A stretch of DNA of 64,000 nt from Gemmatimonadota bacterium (GTDB lineage: Bacteria > Gemmatimonadota > Gemmatimonadetes > Palauibacterales > Palauibacteraceae): the NCBI GenBank assembly GCA_022820995.1, contig JAJEEM010000045.1, positions 1-64,000 on the forward strand. Reading direction: 5' to 3'. Shown piece by piece: positions 25,436 through 32,241 of this stretch; position 1 is the first letter of the stretch; every line of letters begins with the position of its first letter. The translations under genes were made by a program, and so were the position numbers. The notes under the pieces were generated by a model. The model did not search any database. It had not been told where the DNA came from and worked only from the letters and a program-made list of their open reading frames with translations.

Positions 25436-28400
25436 TCACCTTCGCCACGCCTCCGCGTCCGGGATTCCGCGGCTGATAAGCACGTCGAGCGGTGGGGTCG
25501 CCGCGGTTGCACGCGCCGCGGCCATTCGAGCGAAGTCCTCGACCGGCACGTCCGACAGGAAGCCGCGTACCTGCCCGGTCTGCGGGTCGCGCAGGATGGC
25601 CATCGGACGGTCGGTGTCGTCGTCCAGCGCGACCGACCCGCCGGGGCCGGACAGGGTGATGTTGGCCAACTCGTCGGCCCAGCCGGTCTGCACGGGCAGC
25701 GCGAACACGAAGCTCGTTTCTTGGCCCTCGGCGTCTGCGGTGGCCGGCATGTCGAAGGAGTACGAGAACAGCGGCGTTCCGCCGGCGGTCGTTCCCTCGA
25801 TCGTGTATTCGGTCCCCGCCGGAGGAAGCGTTGGTGCGGCGTCAACGACGAAGGCGGGATCCACGTACGGCACGCCATCCGTGTCGAGCCCTCCCCACAA
25901 CAAAAGGGTTCGAGTGCGGTGTGCGACTGCTGCAGCCACGTTGCCATCCGCGGAGCCGAGACGGTGGTCGAGCGCTTTGTTGAAGGAGTAGTCGCTGATC
26001 CAGCTAGGGTCACGGCAGTAACTCATAACGTCGCGATACCACTCCTCCACTACGCCGCCGCCGCGGACCAGATCGTACTCCCCGGGAAAGTCGTAACCCA
26101 CGGCTCCGATGGATCCGTCCAGATACGGATACCAAGGATCCGGATTGGGAACGGCGCACGGCGCGTGTCCCAAGCTCATGTTGTGGCCGAGCTCGTGGGC
26201 GATTATGCTCCCAAACGGCGTTGAAGCGCTCGACCAGTAACCAAGCCTGGCGACTCCCCCGACGTCGGAGAAATCCGTCATCAGGCCCAGATAGTGGCCG
26301 CCCCTTCCTTCCAAGACCCGGATCGCCTCGGTTTCCCTTAGCACTGCGAAGCCGGAATTACTCGAACTCATCACCGGATCGTGAGCCGTCACATCGATAG
26401 CCGCTACGGGCAAAAGCGTAAGCGTTTGCTGAAGCAACTCATGGTCGTCCGGATCCGCCGCCATGTCCGCCGCAATCCCGATGACCGCCGAGTCTGGATC
26501 GGCGGTCCAGACGAAGGGGATGACTGTAAGGTCGAACAGGGGCATCTCCCGTACATCAACCGCAAGTCGCCCTTTGTGCGGGATCCGTTCCGTGACCCCC
26601 AGTGACGGGTCCAGGGTCCCGTCCGGGTCGATCTCGATTACCATTTCCAGTCCGGGCCGTACGACCTCGCTGGGAATCACGGCGTTGGCGGACCTCGACA
26701 GGTCGCTCTCATCGATCTCTTCGGGGATCGGGACTGATGTGCCGGGAATGTAGACCACGTGGGTCTCGGCGTCGGCACGGTAGAACCGTGCGCGGATTGG
26801 GGGCATGCCCGCGCCCGAACCGCGCGCTGCTGTCACGAAGACCCTCAGCAGCGCCTTATCGCCCGCAACCAGTGGCACCGGCACAACGCGGGACTGTACG
26901 GCTTGAGTGAGGTACGCCATCGAAGGGGCGCAGGACGCGATCTGAGCATCGGCAATGCCTTCGAGCCACGCTTGGAAGCTAGTGTCGTCGCGTGGCGCGC
27001 AAAGGTCTGTGCCGCGGGCGAGCATCGCGTCGATATTGCGGAGGTCGGTCAAGCTCGCCGGAAGAGCTCCGGTCATGTCGGTGTTGTTGGTAAGGTCCAA
27101 CTCGCTCAGGTTCGCCAACGTTGCGAGTTCCGGGGGGACGGATCCGGAAAGCTTGTTGATGCCCAGCCGAAGACCTCTCAATCCAGCGAGCCCGCCCAGC
27201 TCCGAGGGAATCGGGCCGGAGAAGTTGTTCCGCTCGAGAATCAGCCATTCCAAACTGGCGAGCGTACTCAGCTCCGGGGGGATCGGGCCGGAAAGATCGT
27301 TCCATGAGAGTTGAAGCGACTCGAGGGTTTGGAGACTCCGGAGTTCGGGCGGGATCGGGCCGCTGAGATCGTTGAACGCGAGGTCCAGCCGTTCAAGGTT
27401 GGCGAGTGCGCCCAACTCTGGGGGAATCGGGCCGGAAAGATCGTTCGCGGAGAGTCGAAGCGACTCGAGGTTTTGGAGACTGCGGAGTTCGGGCGGGATC
27501 GGGCCGCTGAGATCGTTGCCCGCGAGGTCCAGCCGTTCAAGGTTGGCGAGCGTGCCCAATTCCGGGGGAATCGGGCCTGAAAGATCGTTCCATGAGAGTT
27601 GAAGCGACTCGAGGTTTTGGAGACTGCGGAGTGCGGGCGGGACTGGGCCGCTGAGATTGTTGCCCGCGAGGTCCAGCCGTTCAAGGTTGGCGAGCGCGCC
27701 CAATCCGGGGGGGATCGGGCCGGAGAGCCGTTGCCCGCTTAGGTCCAGGCCCACCACCCGCCCGGAGCCGTCCGTCACTACGCCGTTCCATTCACCGAGC
27801 GGCGCGTCGGACAACCACTTGTCGCCGTTTGCCCACTTCGGCCCGCCAGTCTCGTGGTAGAGACCGGTGAGAATATCCCGTTCCGAGAGGGGAGCGCACC
27901 GGGCGCCTGTGCCCTCGTGCGACGGCACGCCGTTCAGCCACTGCTGGAACGAATTGTCCGCCGGGGCGCACACCTCCGTGCCGGCATAGTGCAACGTGGT
28001 TAGTGAAAGGTTCGCCAGCGAGGCTGGGAGACGGCCGGTGAGCGCGTTGTTGTCTCCGATCCGCAGTTCAGTCAATTCGGCCAGATGGCCCAAGCTCGTT
28101 GGCAGGTTTCCCGCCAAGTCATTGCCCTCAAGGTCGATCGCGGTGACCCGGCCGAGCGAGTCGGCGCGCACTCCATGCCACTCGCGCAGGGCCGATCCGC
28201 CAAGCCAACCTGCGGAGTTCCGCCAATCCGACCCGCCGGTCGCCTCGTGCAACGACTCGAGCACGGCCATGTCCAAATCGTTGCACCACGATCCCACAAA
28301 AGACTCAAGTCCGTCGATCCATTCCAAAAATGGTCGGGTGCCGGGTACGCAAAAGCCGTGGTCGCTCGTACACCCAAAACTCCTCAGCTTTGTCAGATCC

Positions 28401-30319
28401 AGCAACGCCGCCGGCGTTGGGCCGGTCATGCGAGTACCGTTAATTGACAATTCCTCCAGGTTGACAAGCTTGCCGAGTTCCGGCGGCAGCGAGCCCATAA
28501 AGTCGTTCGCCCCAAGTCCCAAGTGCCTTAGGTTTACGAGCTTACCTAGTTCCGGCGGAATCGGGCCGGTGAGCTCGTTTCGTACGAGATGTAGAAATGT
28601 CAAGTTGGTGAGCGTTCCCATCCACGGCGGAATCGGGCCCGCGAGATGGTTCCAAGAGAGGTCTAGGTGAAACAGGTCCGTCAGGTTCCGCACCTGCGTC
28701 GGGATCGGGCCCGTAAACTGGTTTACTCCCAAGTTGAGATTATTTAGGTGCTCCAGGTTCCCGAGCTCGGGCGGTATGGGACCCGACAGGCGGTTCCTGT
28801 ACAGGCTGAGGCGCCGCAGGTTGGTGAGATTTCCGAGTTCCGGCGGAATCGGGCCGGTCAGAAAGTTGTCTCGAAGCACCAACAGTCGCAAAGCCACGAG
28901 TTCGCCAAACTCCGGTGGGATCCGACCCGCCAAGTTATTATCGCCTAGGGCCAGCCACTCCAAGTTGCCGAGCCTGCCAAGCTCCGGCGGGATCGAACCG
29001 ACTAGATCGTTCAACTCGAGGTTAAGTGACTTCAAGTTCGCAAGATTGCCGAGCTCGGGCGGGACTGTGTCCGTTAGGGCGTTTATTCCGAGGTCAAGCA
29101 CCTCCAGGTTCGCGAGGTTCCCCAGTTCTGGCGGGATCGTCCCCGAGAGCCCATGAGGACGACGCGATCCATCTTCAATCCGTCCGCTAAGGTCAATCTG
29201 GACCACCCGTCCCGAAACGTCCGTCTCCACCCCATACCACTCTCCCAGCGGCGCGTCGGTGAGCCAGTTGGTGTTGTCGACCCAGTTCGGCCCGTCAGTC
29301 GCCTCGTAGAGCGCGACAAGCGCCGCGCGGTCGGGATTGACGGTGTGCGCCAGGATCGTTTCGGACACGTCGCCCACGACCGCCACGAGCGTCTGCTCAC
29401 CAACGGTCTTTCCGAGCGTCCACGCGGTCCGCGCGAGACCCTCGCTGTCGGTGAAGGCCTCCGCCGGATCGGCTGTTCCGTGCCCCTCGCCCGGCGTGAA
29501 CACCACCGCAGCCCCCTCGACTGCCGCTCCTTCCGCGTCCACCGCCCGCACGATCACGGAGTCGGCCAGCCCGGCGCCAAGGTCGGCGGTCTGGCCGGCG
29601 CCCGACACGACCTCGATCGCGTGAACGATCTCCACGGCCGTGAGCCCCCGGGCCGCGATCTCGGCCGAGGGGCCGGCCGCGACCGACGCGGCCAGCGTCT
29701 GTTGGCCCTCGGCGTCTCCGAGCGTCCACAGGGTCCGCGCCAGCCCCGCCGTGTCGGTGACGGCCTCGGCGGGGTCGGCCGTTCCGTGCCCCTCGCCGGC
29801 CGCGAACACGACCGTGACGCCCTCTACCGGCGAGCCGCCCGCGTCCACCGCCCGTACGACCACCGGCTCCGGCAACACCGCGCCGGGTCTGGCCGCCTGG
29901 CCGTCCCCCGACACGGTCTCCAGCGACGCCGCCTCCTGCGCCACCTGGACGGCGGCCGTTGCGCTCAGACTCTGGAGCGTCGCCGTGACCGTCCCCGAGC
30001 CGTTGGCCACGGCGGTGGCCCTGCCGCCGGCGTCGACGGTGAACACGGCCTCGTCGCTGCTGGACCACGTCACGGTCCCCGGGAACGCGGTGCCGCGCTG
30101 GTCCTTGACCGTCGCCCGGAACACGGCGGTCTCGCCGAGCGAGGTCAGGGTCGCCGAGGACGGCTCCACGGCGATGGAGGTCGGCCGGGCCGGCTCGGGC
30201 GGAGGGGGAGGGGAGGGCGCCACGGGGTCGTCGCCGCAGGCCGTGGCCAGGGCGCCGCCCGCCAGACCCGCGAAGGCAAGGATCATCACCCGACGGTAGC
30301 GCGCTCTCCGGTCCATCAT
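25436..30319 (-). CDS. Giant LRR lipoprotein with C-terminal metzincin protease, copy 3
   Basis: 1,627 aa, first gene of the triplet. I chose ATG 30319 because AGGAGG lies 8 nt upstream; an in-frame ATG at 30346 has a weaker site. Lipobox LATAC (Cys28), Big_2-like and two Big_1-like domains, then LRR caps ALVALYEATDGPNW, VLESLHEATGGSDW and ILTGLYHETGGPKW, each leading into LRR arrays. The third array holds very regular repeats (LSGPIPPELGALANLERLDL) encoded by near-identical 144-bp units. Protease motif HELGHNMSLGH near 1,375, with Ser at the usual Gly position, and Met-turn DVMSYC. Read leftward into copies 2 and 1. Confidence 0.85.
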   Translation of the reverse strand: MMDRRARYRRVMILAFAGLAGGALATACGDDPVAPSPPPPPEPARPTSIAVEPSSATLTSLGETAVFRATVKDQRGTAFPGTVTWSSSDEAVFTVDAGGRATAVANGSGTVTATLQSLSATAAVQVAQEAASLETVSGDGQAARPGAVLPEPVVVRAVDAGGSPVEGVTVVFAAGEGHGTADPAEAVTDTAGLARTLWTLGDAEGQQTLAASVAAGPSAEIAARGLTAVEIVHAIEVVSGAGQTADLGAGLADSVIVRAVDAEGAAVEGAAVVFTPGEGHGTADPAEAFTDSEGLARTAWTLGKTVGEQTLVAVVGDVSETILAHTVNPDRAALVALYEATDGPNWVDNTNWLTDAPLGEWYGVETDVSGRVVQIDLSGRIEDGSRRPHGLSGTIPPELGNLANLEVLDLGINALTDTVPPELGNLANLKSLNLELNDLVGSIPPELGRLGNLEWLALGDNNLAGRIPPEFGELVALRLLVLRDNFLTGPIPPELGNLTNLRRLSLYRNRLSGPIPPELGNLEHLNNLNLGVNQFTGPIPTQVRNLTDLFHLDLSWNHLAGPIPPWMGTLTNLTFLHLVRNELTGPIPPELGKLVNLRHLGLGANDFMGSLPPELGKLVNLEELSINGTRMTGPTPAALLDLTKLRSFGCTSDHGFCVPGTRPFLEWIDGLESFVGSWCNDLDMAVLESLHEATGGSDWRNSAGWLGGSALREWHGVRADSLGRVTAIDLEGNDLAGNLPTSLGHLAELTELRIGDNNALTGRLPASLANLSLTTLHYAGTEVCAPADNSFQQWLNGVPSHEGTGARCAPLSERDILTGLYHETGGPKWANGDKWLSDAPLGEWNGVVTDGSGRVVGLDLSGQRLSGPIPPGLGALANLERLDLAGNNLSGPVPPALRSLQNLESLQLSWNDLSGPIPPELGTLANLERLDLAGNDLSGPIPPELRSLQNLESLRLSANDLSGPIPPELGALANLERLDLAFNDLSGPIPPELRSLQTLESLQLSWNDLSGPIPPELSTLASLEWLILERNNFSGPIPSELGGLAGLRGLRLGINKLSGSVPPELATLANLSELDLTNNTDMTGALPASLTDLRNIDAMLARGTDLCAPRDDTSFQAWLEGIADAQIASCAPSMAYLTQAVQSRVVPVPLVAGDKALLRVFVTAARGSGAGMPPIRARFYRADAETHVVYIPGTSVPIPEEIDESDLSRSANAVIPSEVVRPGLEMVIEIDPDGTLDPSLGVTERIPHKGRLAVDVREMPLFDLTVIPFVWTADPDSAVIGIAADMAADPDDHELLQQTLTLLPVAAIDVTAHDPVMSSSNSGFAVLRETEAIRVLEGRGGHYLGLMTDFSDVGGVARLGYWSSASTPFGSIIAHELGHNMSLGHAPCAVPNPDPWYPYLDGSIGAVGYDFPGEYDLVRGGGVVEEWYRDVMSYCRDPSWISDYSFNKALDHRLGSADGNVAAAVAHRTRTLLLWGGLDTDGVPYVDPAFVVDAAPTLPPAGTEYTIEGTTAGGTPLFSYSFDMPATADAEGQETSFVFALPVQTGWADELANITLSGPGGSVALDDDTDRPMAILRDPQTGQVRGFLSDVPVEDFARMAAARATAATPPLDVLISRGIPDAEAWRR
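27310..27741 (-). repeat. Three tandem 144-bp units inside LRR gene copy 3
   Basis: Units at 27310-27453, 27454-27597 and 27598-27741 align base for base, with roughly a dozen differences between the first two (about 90% identity by eye). Each unit encodes two 24-residue LRRs. Other LRRs in the gene are similar only at protein level, so these arose by recent in-frame duplication. Confidence 0.85.
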
Positions 30320-30589
30320 CCCGTGATCCTCCTGTCTGCCGAGCATCGCCCATCCCTGTTTCGAGCCGTGTTGACTCCAAACGGTGCAAAATGCGATTTG
30401 TGGACGATACTCACTCTACGCTACGCGATATTTTGGGGACATACCACAGCGTGAGTGCATACCCAGACCGAGGTTCGTGGCAACCGTTGTCGGCGGCGCG
30501 CCCGGTCTCCACGTTGCAGGTCAGACCATGCCGCAGGTGGACCCGCTTCGGGCCACCGGCCGAATACCGCAGCCCTGCAGGGAGGGGTC

Positions 30590-31120
30590 TTGTCCGACAG
30601 CAACGGCGCCTGCGTCATCTTCGAGAAGCTCGCGCCCGACGTCCGGGTGCCTGCCCGGGCCACGGAACAGTCGGCCGGGTACGACATCCGGGCCCATCTC
30701 ACGCGGGGGCCCATTCGGGTCCATCGGGGTGAGGGCCGCGACACCGTTTCCGTGATTCCGACTTCCGGAGACAACGGCAGGTCTTCGATCGAACTCGAGG
30801 CCGGCGACCGTGCGCTCGTGCCGACGGGATTCCGCGCCCGCCTGCCGGACGGCTATGAGGCGCAGATTCGCATGCGGTCGTCGCTCGCCTGGAAGCGGGG
30901 GCTCACGGTGCCCAACGCGCCCGGTACCGTGGACGCGGACTATCCGGACGAGTGGTTCGTCCTTGTCCTGAACTCGGCGCCCCACCCGATTCGGATCGAA
31001 CACGGCGAACGGATCGCCCAGGTCGTCCTCCACAAGTACGAGGTCGCGCGCTGGGAGGAGGGGCCCGTCGCGGTCTCGACGGATCGCGCCGGCGGACTCG
31101 GCAGCACCGGCAAACGATAA
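30590..31120 (+). CDS. dUTPase-family protein (dUTP diphosphatase/dCTP deaminase fold)
   Basis: A 176-aa trimeric-type dUTPase homologue. The five conserved motifs are visible: SAGYDI, RMRSSLAWKRGL, PGTVDADYPDEW, GERIAQVVLH and DRAGGLGSTGKR. It would hydrolyse dUTP to dUMP and keep uracil out of DNA. There is an extra stretch between motifs 1 and 2 (VHRGEGRDTVSVIPTSGDN) compared with minimal dUTPases. TTG 30590 is preferred as start because GGAGGGG lies directly upstream and the fold begins soon after; ATG 30455 would add 45 unlike residues. Divergent from the LRR operon; the 270-bp gap between them holds no gene I can support. Confidence 0.85.
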   Translation: MSDSNGACVIFEKLAPDVRVPARATEQSAGYDIRAHLTRGPIRVHRGEGRDTVSVIPTSGDNGRSSIELEAGDRALVPTGFRARLPDGYEAQIRMRSSLAWKRGLTVPNAPGTVDADYPDEWFVLVLNSAPHPIRIEHGERIAQVVLHKYEVARWEEGPVAVSTDRAGGLGSTGKR

Positions 31121-31132
31121 GGAGAAGACACG

Positions 31133-31231
31133 ATGCCCGAACTGCAGGAATGGCTCCTCGCCATCCCCGTCCTGATCACTCTGCTCGTCATCTTCCTCGT
31201 CGAGGTCACCGGCTCGTCCAGACGGCGCTGA
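31133..31231 (+). CDS. 32-aa single-TM peptide downstream of the dUTPase gene
   Basis: ATG 31133 follows GGAG with 8-nt spacing, 12 nt after the dUTPase stop. The product starts MPELQEW, continues with a hydrophobic helix (LLAIPVLITLLVIFLVEV) and ends TGSSRRR, so it would sit in the membrane with a basic tail inside. No known family. The ribosome site, codon usage and coherent topology support a real gene, but nothing shows expression. Confidence 0.5.
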   Translation: MPELQEWLLAIPVLITLLVIFLVEVTGSSRRR

Positions 31232-31264
31232 GGCGCCCGGCGGCGGCGAGGAGGCTGCCGCGAC

Positions 31265-31912
31265 CTAGCCGAACGGCTCCGGGTGCGGGCGCTCGACCGG
31301 CTCCGTTTCCTCCATGCGGTCGACCTCGATCGTGTCCGCGTTCGGGCAGGCGACGGAACGCGACGCGGCCCCTTCCACGATGAGGTGATCCCCGGTCCCG
31401 GCGCCTCCCAGGTCGCCGGCCAGCGTGTAGAAGTACCCGTCCCGATCCTGGAACGTCACGCAACCGTTCTCCTGCCCGGCGATCGTACCGGTGCGCTGAA
31501 TCCGGCCGTCCCCATCCGTCACGTGGAACGGGTCGGAGAGCCCCGTGGGCGCGAAGTTCCCGTTGAAGATGATGAAGACGACCGCGCGGTCCCACGTCGC
31601 CGTCTCCGGCACGTGCACGGTGGCTCCGATCTCGCCGAACTCGCCCTGATCGCCGGTTCCGAGTTCCTCGAAACCCGTGCCGATGGCGCCCAGACCGACG
31701 ACGACCCTCGCCTGGAGCGGGATATTCTCGGTGTAGAGGCTGACCGCGGTGCCCGGCGGCCCGATGCGCGGCTCCATCGTCTGGATCTGGCGCAGCGAGT
31801 CGGGCGTGGCGGGGTTGGGGTGTGCCTGGGCGAACCCGGCGCCGGCGGTCAACAGCAGCAGCGGCAGCGCGGCGAAGCCTGGCAGGAAGCGTCGTTTCGG
31901 GCATCGGTTCAT
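31265..31912 (-). CDS. Secreted protein with IPT/TIG-like beta domain, function unknown
   Basis: A 215-aa protein from ATG 31912, where GGGAGG lies 5 nt upstream; a longer in-frame start at 31942 has no such site. There is a signal peptide ending near AGFAQA. The mature part begins with a segment resembling IPT/TIG domains (MEPRIGPPGTAVSLYTENI), followed by beta-strand-rich sequence (VFIIFNGNFAPTGLSDPF; CVTFQDRDGYFYTL) and an acidic C-terminus. Two cysteines could pair after export. Convergent with the dUTPase/peptide pair; no clear functional partner. Confidence 0.65.
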   Translation of the reverse strand: MNRCPKRRFLPGFAALPLLLLTAGAGFAQAHPNPATPDSLRQIQTMEPRIGPPGTAVSLYTENIPLQARVVVGLGAIGTGFEELGTGDQGEFGEIGATVHVPETATWDRAVVFIIFNGNFAPTGLSDPFHVTDGDGRIQRTGTIAGQENGCVTFQDRDGYFYTLAGDLGGAGTGDHLIVEGAASRSVACPNADTIEVDRMEETEPVERPHPEPFG

Positions 31913-32059
31913 GGCGGCCTCCCGGCGAAGTCCCTGACCCATGCTGGGCCCGCCGCCGCGTGGTTCGCAAGGCGAGACGACCGGGCGGACGAGCGATACC
32001 GGACCCGGCCCGGCTGCCTGGCGGGCGCCCGAAGGGTTAGCTTCAAGCCCGCTGCACGC

Positions 32060-32144
32060 GCCGGGGTGGCGGAATTGGCAGACGCATCGGACTTAAAATC
32101 CGAAGGGGTCCATCCCCGTGTGGGTTCGAGCCCCACCCCCGGCA
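32060..32144 (+). tRNA. tRNA-Leu (anticodon TAA)
   Basis: Acceptor stem GCCGGGG (32060-32066) pairs with CCCCGGC (32137-32143), with A as discriminator. The anticodon stem TCGGA/TCCGA encloses the loop CTTAAAA, with TAA at 32094-32096. A long variable arm typical of class II tRNAs (about AAGGGGTCCATCCCCGTG) and a T-arm loop GTTCGAGCC are present. CCA is not encoded. Confidence 0.95.
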
Positions 32145-32160
32145 TGTGGCTTCGATCGCT

Positions 32161-32198
32161 GAAGGGGGTGCGGAGGGTCAAGCCCCCGCACCCCCTTC
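32161..32198. terminator. Strong stem-loop between tRNA-Leu and the convergent TonB receptor gene
   Basis: GAAGGGGGTGCGG (32161-32173) pairs perfectly with CCGCACCCCCTTC (32186-32198), a 13-bp stem with a 12-nt loop, 17 nt after the tRNA and 44 nt beyond the receptor stop. No run of T follows, so it may work as a bidirectional GC-rich terminator or transcript-end stabiliser. Confidence 0.6.
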
Positions 32199-32241
32199 CT
32201 TCACACCGAACGGCGGCCCCCTCCTCGGGAGGCGCCCGCGG

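Noticed and set aside
27310-27741. CRISPR-like array because of regular repeats
   Set aside because: The repeats are contiguous, coding and have no unique spacers; they encode LRRs.
15341-30319. Diversity-generating retroelement acting on the LRR genes
   Set aside because: There is no reverse transcriptase, no template repeat and no A-biased variable region; the variation fits tandem duplication and gene conversion.
30361-30460. Promoter for the LRR operon or dUTPase (TTGACT at 30371, AT-rich patches)
   Set aside because: No -10 element lies at suitable spacing on either strand, so I could not support a specific site.
32060-32144. tRNA-Leu as an integration site for the accessory region
   Set aside because: No integrase gene and no repeated tRNA end is visible, and the accessory genes lie on the far side of the dUTPase.
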